A stretch of 53,256 nucleotides of DNA, from the NCBI GenBank assembly GCA_017464645.1, contig JAFTZF010000022.1, positions 1 to 53,256 on the forward strand, in the 5' to 3' direction. Under the pieces are notes generated by a model, which saw only the letters and a list, made by a program, of their open reading frames with translations, ran no database searches and was not told where the DNA came from. This document shows positions 8,021-16,676 of this stretch, one piece after another (the first letter of the stretch is position 1; each line of letters starts with the position of its first letter). The translations under genes and the position numbers were made by a program. This stretch comes from Lachnospiraceae bacterium (GTDB taxonomy: Bacteria; Bacillota_A; Clostridia; Lachnospirales; Lachnospiraceae).

Positions 8021-8841
8021 TTGAAAAAGTTTTTTTGATGTTTACCTTGCTGTGCTTGTTTATGTGCTTAGTATTTGTAGGGTGTAATGGATCGGAATCA
8101 GACACAACGACTGCCGATACACCCAATAAGAATGAGGATACTATGGACAATGCTGCTCAGCCCAAAGCTTTGAAAATACTATTTATAGGCAATAGTGCCA
8201 CATCTGTCAACAATGTCCCCTATACTCTGCTCAGATTGGCAGGGAAGGTAGGATACGATATTGAAGTCGCAACATGTACAAATGGCGGCTATACACTGTC
8301 ACAGCACGCAGACGAGAGCACGCCGTACGGTCAGACTGTTTACGAGAAGATCTCAAATCAGTATGATATCGTCTTTTTACAGGAGAACTGTAGCTGTATC
8401 TCCAATGAGGTAACCAGACAGAACACCAAGGATGCTTGCAAAAAACTTAATGACGCCATAATTGCGGCAGGAGGCGAGACATACGTATATGTTCGTCCCC
8501 CGTACGGCTACCCAACAGCAGGTTATGAACCGTTTGAGCAATGTATTGAGCTTGACAAGCTGTTCTCTGAGATCTCGTCAGAGGTGGGTACCACAAATGC
8601 ATACGTAAACCGCGCATTTGCGTACGCAATGGAGATGGAGGATTGTAACTTTAGTCTGTGGGGTTCGGATAATGCGCACACAAGCGCACACGGAGCATAT
8701 CTGGTTGTTTGCGTTATGTTCGCAACTTTGTTTGAAACGTCCGCGACTGTGCTTGACCATGACACATTGCCTCCGGAAGACGCTTTGATCTTGCAGCAGA
8801 TAGCGGATAAAATCGTGCTTGAAAATCATATCCTGTGGTAA
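8021..8841 (+). CDS. DUF4886/SGNH-hydrolase-like lipoprotein, start region out of frame by one base
   Basis: A predicted surface-anchored SGNH-type esterase or deacylase. ILFIGNSATSVNNVPYTLL is the block I motif (GNS in place of GDS) and SDNAHTSAHGAYL supplies the Asp/His of block V, as in DUF4886 proteins. The signal peptide core (LLCLFMCLVFVGC) ends in a lipobox-like Cys. The open frame starts at TTG 8035 or ATG 8038, with no ribosome binding site in place and no positive residues. GAGGAGG at 8005-8011 is spaced for the TTG at 8021 (Leu-Lys-Lys-Phe-Phe), but that frame stops at once. One extra T in the 7-T run (8030-8036) would join them into a perfect lipoprotein leader. Either the base is missing or the gene is phase-variable. 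Confidence 0.65.
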
Positions 8842-8956
8842 ACGACACAAAGCAACCGACATGGCTTTATGCTTTGTTAGGGGAATTCTCATAATCTCGC
8901 TATTAATACATATCACCAACGTATCAAAACCATACTATAACTAATACTGCCCAAAC

Positions 8957-9009
8957 AAAAAGGAACACCGAAACAGCAAGTAAAGCTTGACTAAGTCGGT
9001 GTTCCTTTT
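8957..9009 (+). terminator. Terminator after the SGNH lipoprotein gene
   Basis: AAAAGGAACACCGA and TCGGTGTTCCTTTT form a 14-bp perfect stem around a 24-base loop, ending in a T-run. The rest of the gap between 8842 and the murF stop at 9159 shows no convincing gene; a 51-codon frame from 9041 that runs into the murF 3' end has no ribosome binding site. Confidence 0.7.
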
Positions 9010-9158
9010 CATTTTAACGCTTACGTATTAATAAACGCGCATGCACCATCTGATAGAAAAGATCCTCGCAGGCTGTCTCAAGGAAACCGGAACGGAAACA
9101 TACAATGGTACTGTGATCAGGCGTTTTCTGACCAGCCCCACGCATGGCCGCTTCAGAT

Positions 9159-10523
9159 TCACTGAAGCGCTTTTACGATTTCTTCAAACTGCATGAAGTG
9201 AGAGGCCTTTACTAAAATGGAATCGCCTCGCACCAGAAGCATGGGCAGCGCCTGGATCAGTTCATCCCGGGTTGTAAACCAGTGGATGGTCTGGTCCGGA
9301 TTCTTGGCTTTGGCGCCCCGGGCAATTTCCTGGGACAGCTCTCCGGCCAGGATCAGTACATCGATGCCGGCATCCGCTGCATGGCAGCCCACATTGTAAT
9401 GGAGCAGTTTTTCATTGGCGCCCAGTTCACCCATGTCGCCCAAAATGGCTACCTTGCGGCCCAGGGCATTGGACAACACATCCAGAGCAGCACACATGGA
9501 CACGGGATTTGCGTTGTAGCAGTCATCCAGCAGGGTCCATTTCTCTGTGTGGATCAGGTTATTGCGGCCGCTGACGGGTGTAAGGCTCTCGATGCCTGCC
9601 TTGATCTCTTCCCAGGTAAGTCCAAGAGAAAGGCCTACAGCTGCGCCGGCCAGGGCGTTGGATACCATATGCATGCCGGGGATGGGGATGGTCACCTCCG
9701 TCACTTGAGAGCCGTAAACCAGCTCACAGCGGACGCCGTCCAGTCCCAGATTTTCAATGTTCTGAGCATATAAATCGTGGTGGCTGCTAAGACCAAAGAA
9801 GGTGGGAGAAGGCACGCGGGATTCTTTTAAAGTAATCAGCTTGTCGTCGTCGCCGTTGGCAATGACCTTGGCGCCGGGCTGAGCATAGTCAAACATTTCG
9901 GTTTTGGCCTTCAGGATACCGTCACGGTCACCCAGCATTTCCAGGTGGCACAGGCCGATGTTGGTGAAGACACAGATATTGGGACGGGCCATTTTGCTCA
10001 GGCGATGCATTTCACCAAAGTCGCTGATACCCATTTCCAGTACAGCAGCCTCATGGGTATCCTTGATCTGCAGAATGGTCAGCGGCAGGCCTATCTCGTT
10101 ATTGAAATTACCCTGGGTCTTCCAGGTGTTGTATTTTTGGGAGAGGACCGCGGCGATCATTTCCTTGGTGCTGGTCTTGCCCACACTGCCGGTAATGCCC
10201 ACAATGGGGATAGTAAGGGTGCTGCGATAGTATTCCGCAATATCCTTCAGGGCCTGCAGAGTGGAAGGAACCACAATGCAGGGGCCCGTGGGGTGCTCCG
10301 GCAGGACCTCACATACACAGCAGGCAGCTCCCTTGGCGAATACGGCGGGGATGTAGCTGTGGCCGTCAGAGCGCTCACCCTTCACTGCAAAAAACAGGTG
10401 GCCGGGCTCCACTTTGCGGCTGTCCTGAACAGCACCGGTAATTTCCACTTGCAGCTTGTGGGCGGCACCTATATATTCGCCGCCACACGCAGCAGTAATT
10501 TTCTCTAAAGTCATATTTTTCAT
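9159..10523 (-). CDS. murF: UDP-N-acetylmuramoyl-tripeptide--D-alanyl-D-alanine ligase
   Basis: MurF adds D-Ala-D-Ala to the UDP-MurNAc tripeptide in the cytoplasm, the last soluble precursor step of peptidoglycan synthesis. The 454-residue protein has an N-terminal domain with HLFFAVKGERSDGHSYI, the ATP-binding loop GITGSVGKTST at residues 109-119, the central YNANPVSM signature (about 334-341) and the C-terminal ILGDMGELG segment. The start is weakly supported: AGAAAGGA lies 12 bases upstream of the first ATG. It is transcribed after ddl, which supplies its substrate, with a 314-base gap holding a large palindrome. Confidence 0.95.
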   Translation of the reverse strand: MKNMTLEKITAACGGEYIGAAHKLQVEITGAVQDSRKVEPGHLFFAVKGERSDGHSYIPAVFAKGAACCVCEVLPEHPTGPCIVVPSTLQALKDIAEYYRSTLTIPIVGITGSVGKTSTKEMIAAVLSQKYNTWKTQGNFNNEIGLPLTILQIKDTHEAAVLEMGISDFGEMHRLSKMARPNICVFTNIGLCHLEMLGDRDGILKAKTEMFDYAQPGAKVIANGDDDKLITLKESRVPSPTFFGLSSHHDLYAQNIENLGLDGVRCELVYGSQVTEVTIPIPGMHMVSNALAGAAVGLSLGLTWEEIKAGIESLTPVSGRNNLIHTEKWTLLDDCYNANPVSMCAALDVLSNALGRKVAILGDMGELGANEKLLHYNVGCHAADAGIDVLILAGELSQEIARGAKAKNPDQTIHWFTTRDELIQALPMLLVRGDSILVKASHFMQFEEIVKALQ

Positions 10524-10636
10524 AATAGGCGTGAATCCTTTCTGAAAGTTCGGTTAAAAAGTTTTTGAAGGCCTCTTGAACTAAGCCAAGATGACGCAGG
10601 TATCACCGGTAAATCTGTTGTTTTGCCGCGACTTGA

Positions 10637-10816
10637 TTTGTCGTTTTTCTTTTTGTACAGACGATAGGCAGATTTTCGCGATTTTGCGAGCATAGCGCCT
10701 GCCGGTGAGCCTGTTCGAGACCGCAATGGCGGTCGAGTTTGCGAAAACGGCTGACAAAAGGCGGCGCAGCAAAATAAGAAAATCAACGTGTCTGCGCAGA
10801 AAGAAAAACAGACAAA
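10637..10816. repeat. 180-bp nested palindromic element between ddl and murF
   Basis: The gap 10524-10837 has no convincing gene; on either strand it could fold into one long hairpin. The outer arms (10637-10662 and 10790-10816) are complementary over about 26 bases with a few mismatches (core GTTTTTCTTT against AAAGAAAAAC). Inside them, GATTTTCGCGATTTTGC pairs with GCAAAATAAGAAAATC, then AGCGCCTGCCGG-like text pairs with GGCGGCGCAGC, and the tip is GACCGCAATGGCGGTC. The nested order of complementarity suggests a MITE/REP-like element or structured leader RNA for murF. Which one cannot be told here. Confidence 0.6.
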
Positions 10817-10837
10817 TCATTCACGCCATACAACATT

Positions 10838-11887
10838 TTACACTTCATACTTCTTCATGGACACTTCAATGATCTTCATACAAAGATCATCAAACCCGAT
10901 TCCAATGGCAGCCGCCTCCTGAGGCAGCAGGCTGGTGGGTGTCATGCCGGGCAGGGTGTTGGCCTCCAGGCAGTACATGGCGTTGGTGGCGGTGTCCATC
11001 ATAAAGTCCATGCGGGCGTAGGACTGCATGCCCAGTACCCGAAATACATCTTCTGCGTAGCCCTGCATTTCTTTTGTGAGGTCTTCCGGCAAGTCTGCGG
11101 GACAGGTCTCCACAGCGCTGCCCGCCTGATATTTGTTCTTATAGTCATAAAAGCCTACCAGGGGCGCGATTTCGATAACAGGCAGTGCTTTCCCTTCGAT
11201 GACACCAATGGAAAATTCGCGGCCGGTAATAAACTGCTCCACGATCACATCGTCTCCAAAAGAGAAAGCCTCGTCCAGAATGGCCGGGAATTCTTCCGGA
11301 GAAGCTACCCGGTAAGCACCTACACTGGAGCCGCCGCAGACGGTTTTCACCATGCAGGGGTAGGAAAGGGAAGCCGGGTCCACGGATTCGCCTTTTTTCA
11401 GGACGCAGCCCTTGGGAGTGGGCACACCGTATTTCTCAAAGAACTGCTTAGAAATGCCTTTATCCATGGCAATGGCGCTGCTCAGGTAATCGGTACCGGT
11501 GTAGCGGATGCCCATCAGGTCAAAGGTGGCCTGGATCCGGCCGTCCTCGCCGCCGGCGCCGTGGAGAGCCAGAAATACCATATCGGCCTGGTCGCAGAGA
11601 GCCAGTACATTGGGACCGAAGGCGCTCTTGCCGCCATCCTTTCGCATGGCTTTGATCTGGGCTAAATCGGGGTGAGATTCGGATACACCCTGAATATCCC
11701 TGGCCCAGTCAATATCAGCCTCAAACAATCCGGCCAGGCAGTCGCCGGGTTCTCCATATCCTAAATAGACATCCAGCAGAATCGCCTGGATCCCTTTTCT
11801 CTTCAGTGCGCAGTAGATCTGACTTCCGGAGCACAGGGAAACATCCCGCTCAGTGCTGGTGCCGCCTGCTAATACTACAATTTTCAT
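10838..11887 (-). CDS. ddl: D-alanine--D-alanine ligase family protein
   Basis: An ATP-grasp ligase joining two D-alanines for peptidoglycan. The 349-residue protein begins MKIVVLAGGTSTERDVSL, the Ddl N-terminal signature. It contains FLALHGAGGEDGRIQ (about residue 100), the YTGTDYLSSAIAMDKG loop, the YPCMVKTVCGGSSVGAY ATP-grasp lid and EANTLPGMTPTSL near the end, which carries Mg-binding residues. The start at 11887 is six bases after AGGAGG; the ATG two codons earlier would overlap that site. It lies between plsC and murF on the same strand. The HGAGGEDG text differs slightly from the usual HGxxGEDG only in the variable positions. Confidence 0.9.
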   Translation of the reverse strand: MKIVVLAGGTSTERDVSLCSGSQIYCALKRKGIQAILLDVYLGYGEPGDCLAGLFEADIDWARDIQGVSESHPDLAQIKAMRKDGGKSAFGPNVLALCDQADMVFLALHGAGGEDGRIQATFDLMGIRYTGTDYLSSAIAMDKGISKQFFEKYGVPTPKGCVLKKGESVDPASLSYPCMVKTVCGGSSVGAYRVASPEEFPAILDEAFSFGDDVIVEQFITGREFSIGVIEGKALPVIEIAPLVGFYDYKNKYQAGSAVETCPADLPEDLTKEMQGYAEDVFRVLGMQSYARMDFMMDTATNAMYCLEANTLPGMTPTSLLPQEAAAIGIGFDDLCMKIIEVSMKKYEV

Positions 11888-11917
11888 AAACATCCTCCTG
11901 ATAAAAGCCGCCCGGCC

Positions 11918-12649
11918 TTAAAGCAAAGCGGCATTTTTATCCAGCATTTCCTGGATTTTTTTCTGTGCATAAGCTCCCATGAACTTGCGCTCCTCTTTGG
12001 AAAGAGCCTTGGGGTCAATGGGAGTGCCGTATTCCAAAATGACCTTGGCAGGTTTCACCTTGGGCATATGGTTCTCAAAAATCTCGGCAGAATTGGTGAT
12101 GGCCATAGGAATGATGAGACATCCGGTCTTTTCTGCCATTTTCAGACTGCCCTCTTTAAAGGGCATCATTTCTTTACCTTTGTTGCGGGTTCCCTCAGGG
12201 AAAATGCAAATGGAGATTCCATCCTTAATATATTCGATTCCCTTCAAAATGGTTTTCAGCCCTTCTTTCACATTCTCACGGTCCAGGAACAGGCAGTAGA
12301 GAGCCTTCATCCAGTCCCGCAGCAGCGGGTAGCGCATCATTTCCAGCTTGGCTACGTAGCCTGTCAGACGGGGACAGCGGGAGTAGGTCAGCAGGATATC
12401 GAAATAGCTTCGGTGGTTGGCAATGTAGAGAACAGCCTGGTCCTTGGGAACGTTTTCCTCTCCGATAACGGTAAGGTCCACACCGGCCACCCAAAGGATC
12501 AGCTTAAAGGTAGCCTGCACCATGCGCAGACAGCTGTAGTCCTTAGCTCTGGGATTGATCTTGCCGATGACCCATTCCACCAGCAGCACGGGGATTCCAA
12601 GGATTAAATATAAAACAACGATCAGTATAATAAGTATAAAACGAATCAT
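11918..12649 (-). CDS. plsC: 1-acyl-sn-glycerol-3-phosphate acyltransferase
   Basis: PlsC-family enzyme that acylates lysophosphatidic acid to phosphatidic acid at the membrane, feeding phospholipid synthesis. The 243-residue protein has one N-terminal hydrophobic helix (residues 4-26). The catalytic HX4D box is HRSYFD at residues 79-84, and FPEGTRNKG at about 151-159 is the acyl-acceptor binding motif. A further GCLIIPMAITNSAEIF segment is typical. It is downstream of malQ by 12 bases and upstream of ddl by about 30 bases, so the four genes may be cotranscribed. Confidence 0.92.
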   Translation of the reverse strand: MIRFILIILIVVLYLILGIPVLLVEWVIGKINPRAKDYSCLRMVQATFKLILWVAGVDLTVIGEENVPKDQAVLYIANHRSYFDILLTYSRCPRLTGYVAKLEMMRYPLLRDWMKALYCLFLDRENVKEGLKTILKGIEYIKDGISICIFPEGTRNKGKEMMPFKEGSLKMAEKTGCLIIPMAITNSAEIFENHMPKVKPAKVILEYGTPIDPKALSKEERKFMGAYAQKKIQEMLDKNAALL

Positions 12650-12661
12650 AACAATACCACC

Positions 12662-14179
12662 TTATCTGCCAAATAATTGGGTCATCTTCTTCAGGCCTTC
12701 GGCCATGTCTCTATGTAAGTCTGTGGTTTCATAGCGCCATGCCCAGTTGCCTGTGGCTGTGCCGGGCACATTCATACGGCAGTCGCTTCCCTTGCTCAGC
12801 ACATCCTGAAGAGGGAAGATGGCGTATTTGGCAATGGTGCCAAGGCAGGTGCGGATAAAGTCCCAGCTGATATTGGAGGCATCCGTATTCATATAGCGGC
12901 GAACCCGGTCACGGGAAAATTCCGTTGCATGCTCATACCAGCCTGCGCTGGTGTCGTTGTCGTGAGTGCCTGTGTAGCAGATACAGTTGCGGGTGTCAAA
13001 CTGATGAGGCAGGAAGGTGCTCTCATCCCCGTCATAGGCAAACTGCAGGACACGCATGCCGGGAAAATCAAACTGCTTGCGCAGCTTTTCCACCTCGGGC
13101 GTGATGATGCCCAGATCCTCTGCAAACAGAGGCAGGTCCTGGCCCAGAGCCTTTTGTACAGCCAGGAACAGTTTTTCACCGGGGCCCTTTTTCCAGGTGC
13201 CGGAAATGGCATTGGGGGCATCGGCAGGCACGGCCCAGTAGGCTTCAAAGCCCCGGAAATGGTCCAGTCGCAGATAATCCACCTGAGTCAGCTGATTGCG
13301 GATCCGGGCGATCCACCAGGAGAAGCCATCAGCTTCGTGAGCATCCCAGTCATAGAGGGGATTGCCCCACATCTGGCCTTCTGCGCTGAAGTAGTCAGGC
13401 GGAACGCCGGCTACCTTTGTAGGATACCCCTTTTCATCCAGCTGAAACAGCTTTTTGTTACCCCACACATCTGCGCTGTCCAGAGCCACGAAAATAGGAA
13501 GGTCGCCAATGATGGCGATATGGCGGGTGTTGGCATATTTCTTAAGCGCAGTCCACTGGGTGTGGAACAGGAACTGCAGGAATTTATAATAAGTAATCTC
13601 TTTTTCCAATTTCACTTCCCATGCTTTGAGTTCTGCAGGAGAGGGGTCACGCAGGGAGGCTTCCCAATCCATCCATCCCTTGCCGCCATGGTAGTCCTTA
13701 CCCGCCATAAACAGGCTGTACTGATCCAGCCAGAAGGCATTGTCCTTGCAGAAGGTCTCGAAGGCTTCCAGCAGGTGTTTGTACGGAGTGCCCGGGAATG
13801 CCTGGAAAGCTTTCCGGAACAGACCGTTTTTGTATTTTTCCACAGCCTCAAAATCCACCCTGGTGGGCTCAAACTCCGGAATCGGCTCCAGGTCTGCCTT
13901 GGTCAGCAGCTTTTGTTCCACCAGCAGGTCCGGGCTGATGAGCATGGCGTTGCCTGCAAAAACAGAATAGCCCTGATAGGGGGAGTTGCCGAAGGTGGTG
14001 GGAACCAAAGGAAGGATCTGCCACAGGTGCTGGCCGGCTGCTTCCAGAAAATCAATAAACTCATATGCGCTGTGACCCAGGTCTCCGATCCCGTAGGGAG
14101 AGGGGAACGAGGTGGGATGCAAAAGAATACCGCTGTAGCGGTGATTGGTGTGATCGTTGGGTACTTGTTTAAAATGCAT
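12662..14179 (-). CDS. malQ: 4-alpha-glucanotransferase (GH77)
   Basis: Amylomaltase/disproportionating enzyme that transfers alpha-1,4-glucan segments between maltodextrins in the cytoplasm. The protein (505 residues, the usual length) starts MHFKQVPND and then SGILLHPTSFPSPYGIGDLG. YLRLDHFRGFEAYWAVP carries the nucleophile Asp region, FAEDLGIITPEV the acid/base Glu and CYTGTHDNDTSAGW the third catalytic Asp, all in GH77 order. The ATG at 14179 follows AAAGGA by about nine bases and fits the family start. A longer in-frame reading up to 14305 runs through a repeated segment that is not protein-like. Confidence 0.95.
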   Translation of the reverse strand: MHFKQVPNDHTNHRYSGILLHPTSFPSPYGIGDLGHSAYEFIDFLEAAGQHLWQILPLVPTTFGNSPYQGYSVFAGNAMLISPDLLVEQKLLTKADLEPIPEFEPTRVDFEAVEKYKNGLFRKAFQAFPGTPYKHLLEAFETFCKDNAFWLDQYSLFMAGKDYHGGKGWMDWEASLRDPSPAELKAWEVKLEKEITYYKFLQFLFHTQWTALKKYANTRHIAIIGDLPIFVALDSADVWGNKKLFQLDEKGYPTKVAGVPPDYFSAEGQMWGNPLYDWDAHEADGFSWWIARIRNQLTQVDYLRLDHFRGFEAYWAVPADAPNAISGTWKKGPGEKLFLAVQKALGQDLPLFAEDLGIITPEVEKLRKQFDFPGMRVLQFAYDGDESTFLPHQFDTRNCICYTGTHDNDTSAGWYEHATEFSRDRVRRYMNTDASNISWDFIRTCLGTIAKYAIFPLQDVLSKGSDCRMNVPGTATGNWAWRYETTDLHRDMAEGLKKMTQLFGR

Positions 14180-14230
14180 GGTTTCGTCCTTTTCGTAGTA
14201 TGGGGCAGAGGCTCTTAGATCTGCAAGCAG

Positions 14231-14394
14231 CTTTTCCTCACTTTCCTGAGTCCACTTCCCTCTGCCAAAAAAGCAGAGGCTCAAGAATCCTGCGGATTCT
14301 TTCACTCGCTTCGCTCGTTAAATGTCCTCATGCAAGTAAGGAAAACCTTGCAAGCAATCTTTTCCTCACTTTCCTGAGTCCACTTCCCTCTGCC
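14231..14394. repeat. Pair of 36-bp direct repeats, 128 bp apart, upstream of malQ
   Basis: The same 36 bases (starting CTTTTCCTCACTTTCC and ending CTTCCCTCTGCC) occur at 14231-14266 and 14359-14394. Similarity continues on the left as GCAAGCAG versus GCAAGCAAT. The stretch between copies has two small palindromes (AAGAATCC/GGATTCTT around 14290; the CGCTTCGCTCG text near 14310). The rest of the gap 14180-14482 has no gene. It may be a tandem duplication of a malQ leader or remnants of a dispersed repeat. Confidence 0.7.
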
Positions 14395-14482
14395 CTTTAC
14401 GAACATTATAATCTTCCTGCGGATAAAAAACAAGGATATTACTCGCTTTTTCCCCATAAGATTGTAGGGAAGGAGGGGTGTT

Positions 14483-14881
14483 ATGAAACGGTTTTTTTTA
14501 TTGGGAATGCTTGTGATCTTTCTGGTGGGCTGTCAGTTTCAGATAGACAGCAGTAAGAAAGTGAAGGATCTGGATTTTACGGTGGTGGAGAATGAAAAGG
14601 TCCCGGAGAAGCTGGCCCAGGCACTGGAGGAAAAGAAGGCGGATCCATTTAAACTCACGTATCAGGACCAGGGAAACCTGTATCTGTGCGCGGGTTATGG
14701 TGAGCAGCCCACGGGCGGATACAGTATTGCGGTGGAGGCCTTATATCTGACGGAAAATGCCATCTACTTTGATACCACACTGATGGGACCGGGCAAGGAC
14801 GAGGTTTTGACGGAGACGCCGTCCTATCCGTATATCGTGGTAATGACGGAGGACCTGGATCTGCCGGCGGTATTTCAATGA
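14483..14881 (+). CDS. Lipoprotein with PrcB-like C-terminal domain
   Basis: A 132-residue predicted lipoprotein. The N-terminus MKRFFLLGMLVIFLVGC is a signal peptide with the lipobox Cys at residue 17. The C-terminal 80 residues (YLCAGYGEQPTGGYSIAVEA, then TPSYPYIVVMTED) match the PrcB/protease-complex beta-sandwich domain, which in other bacteria binds subtilisin-like proteases; that role is not shown here. GGAAGGAGG precedes the ATG. It is followed after 85 bases by the DUF3794-LysM gene. It is probably expressed in the envelope, perhaps in the forespore or mother cell. Confidence 0.75.
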   Translation: MKRFFLLGMLVIFLVGCQFQIDSSKKVKDLDFTVVENEKVPEKLAQALEEKKADPFKLTYQDQGNLYLCAGYGEQPTGGYSIAVEALYLTENAIYFDTTLMGPGKDEVLTETPSYPYIVVMTEDLDLPAVFQ

Positions 14882-14966
14882 TAATGTCTAAAAGGGGCAG
14901 GCTGCGCATATAGTGGTAAAAACAGACTGCCCCGGGGCAGAAAAATGAGTTTTAGGAGGTAAACAG

Positions 14967-16532
14967 GTGGAACTGGTTCGTAAGAATATCCACATGAGCA
15001 GACAGAAGGCAAGAGCCCTCTGGCAGATGACATGGAATGATGATTATAATGTGCCGGATAGTATGGCAGATGTGCAGCAGCTGATCTTGCATCAGGGAAC
15101 CATAGAGATGGGAGAATGCAGCGCCCAGAAGGACCGGGCGACTCTGCGGGGATCCCTGAATGTTTCTGTGCTCTACGGGGATGGCAGCGAGGAGCATCTG
15201 CCCGGCAGCCTCATGTGCAAGCTGCCGTTTCAGGAGCAGGTACATATGGAGGGCCTTCAGGAGGGCGAAAGCCTTCAGGTAAAATGGAACCTGGAGGATA
15301 TCAGTGTGTCCCTGGTCCATTCCCGAAAGCTGAGCATCAAGGCGCTGGTTACGTTTGTGGTAACCGCAGAAGAATTGGTGGATGAAGAAATGGCGGTGGA
15401 AGTATCCGGCGGCGCAGATGTAGAGACACGCATGTGCCAGATGTCCGTGGCAGGACTGGCTGCCTGCAAGCGGGATACCTGCCGCATTAAGGATGAGGTG
15501 ATCCTGCCCATGAATCAGCCCAATATCCGCAAGATCCTTTGGCAGGAGATGGCAGTGCGGGGGCTGGATGTGCGTCTGGGAGAAGGCCAGATCCTGCTCA
15601 AAGGCGAGCTGCAGGTGTTTGTATTATATCTGGGTGAGGAAGAGCCGGCTAAGACCTGGTGGCTGTCCCAGAATATTCCTTTTAACAGCAGAGTGGAGTG
15701 CCCCGGCTGTCAGGAGCAGATGATAGGCCATGTGGAAGCAAATCTGCTGCATGGCGATGTGGAGGTAAAGCCTGACTATGACGGCGAGCTGCGGGTGCTG
15801 AACGTGGATGCCATTCTGGATGTGAATATGAAGGTGTACGCAGAAGAGCACTTAAGCATGCTGTGCGATTTGTACAGTCCCTCCAGAGAATTGAAAATCC
15901 AGACGCGCCCCGCCCGGTGCGAAAAGCTGCTGGTGTCCAATGCTTCCCGGTGCAGAGCCATGGACCGTCTGCCCATTGCCCAGAAGGATGGACAGATCCT
16001 GCAGATCTGTAATGCTTCCGGCGATGTAAAGATCGATGAAGTGACCATCACAGACCAGGGCCTGAAGATAGAGGGAGTGGTGTTTGTCCGGGTGCTCTAT
16101 GTGACGGCAGACGATCGTCAGCCCTTCCGCAGTCTGCGGGGCATGCTGCCCTTTGAGCATGTGCTGGAGGTGCCCGGCATGGGCCAGAATCCAATCTATC
16201 ATTTGCACGCATCCCTGGAGCAGCTTCACGCGGCAATGGTGAGCGGCGAGGAAGTGGAGGTCAAGGCAGCCATTCTGATCAACGGGCTGGTACTGGAGCC
16301 TTTGGAGCTGACCCACATCGAAAGCGTGGAGGAAGCACCTCTGGACCTGGAAAAGGTGAAGAGTCTGCCGGGCATGTTGATCTATGTGGTGCAGCCCGGG
16401 GATAGCCTTTGGGAAATAGCCAAGACCTATCATACCACCATGGAGCAGGTGCGGGCTTTAAATGAACTGGGGCAGCAGGAGGTAAAAGCCGGTCAGCGGC
16501 TGCTCTTGATGAAGCAGATGGGAAGCCTGTAG
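14967..16532 (+). CDS. DUF3794 and LysM domain protein (spore-coat/cortex associated type)
   Basis: A 521-residue protein without a signal peptide. DUF3794-like beta-domains are repeated in the body (segments around residues 35-125, 170-260 and 325-425), each with a VLY or VFVLYL strand pattern. A single LysM domain ends the protein (YVVQPGDSLWEIAKTYHTTM, then EQVRALNELG), predicted to bind peptidoglycan. In clostridia this architecture is linked to the spore envelope, like SafA/SpoVID-type proteins; role here by analogy. The GTG start at 14967 follows AGGAGG by eight bases. Confidence 0.8.
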   Translation: MELVRKNIHMSRQKARALWQMTWNDDYNVPDSMADVQQLILHQGTIEMGECSAQKDRATLRGSLNVSVLYGDGSEEHLPGSLMCKLPFQEQVHMEGLQEGESLQVKWNLEDISVSLVHSRKLSIKALVTFVVTAEELVDEEMAVEVSGGADVETRMCQMSVAGLAACKRDTCRIKDEVILPMNQPNIRKILWQEMAVRGLDVRLGEGQILLKGELQVFVLYLGEEEPAKTWWLSQNIPFNSRVECPGCQEQMIGHVEANLLHGDVEVKPDYDGELRVLNVDAILDVNMKVYAEEHLSMLCDLYSPSRELKIQTRPARCEKLLVSNASRCRAMDRLPIAQKDGQILQICNASGDVKIDEVTITDQGLKIEGVVFVRVLYVTADDRQPFRSLRGMLPFEHVLEVPGMGQNPIYHLHASLEQLHAAMVSGEEVEVKAAILINGLVLEPLELTHIESVEEAPLDLEKVKSLPGMLIYVVQPGDSLWEIAKTYHTTMEQVRALNELGQQEVKAGQRLLLMKQMGSL

Positions 16533-16585
16533 ACACGCAGGTAAAGATACAAAAGAGACATCGGTGAAGGCAGAGGAAAAATTAC

Positions 16586-16635
16586 AGTGGGGCAAGGCTG
16601 TTTTTGGGTTTTACGGTTGCGCCCCACTTCATTTT
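16586..16635 (+). terminator. Probable terminator before ispE
   Basis: AGTGGGGC (16586-16593) and GCCCCACT (16621-16628) form a perfect 8-bp stem around a 27-base loop, with TTCATTTT following. The loop contains the -35 hexamer of the ispE promoter, so the two signals are interleaved. Confidence 0.5.
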
Positions 16636-16654
16636 GGTATATAATTGTATACAA
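16617..16654 (+). promoter_or_regulatory. ispE-gntR promoter with palindromic operator
   Basis: TTGCGC (16617-16622), a 17-base spacer and TATAAT (16640-16645) form a good sigma-A promoter. The perfect palindrome TTGTATACAA (16645-16654) starts at the last base of the -10 and covers the transcription start. FadR-subfamily GntR proteins often bind TnGT(n)ACnA palindromes, and the second gene of this operon is such a protein, so autorepression is the simplest reading (inferred). Confidence 0.55.
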
Positions 16655-16676
16655 AATACAAGAGGAGTACAATCGT

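Noticed and set aside
9041..9196. 51-codon plus-strand frame (MHHLIEKILAGCLKETG...) overlapping the 3' end of murF
   Set aside because: It has no ribosome binding site, runs into murF on the other strand and I could not place it in a family; probably chance or a very old fragment.
10520..10820. Short minus-strand protein frames of 79-88 codons between ddl and murF
   Set aside because: They run through the palindrome, overlap each other in different frames and have no homology-like features or ribosome binding sites.
14180..14305. N-terminal extension of MalQ starting at 14305
   Set aside because: The extension crosses the repeated 36-mer and palindromes, and the family start with a ribosome binding site is at 14179.
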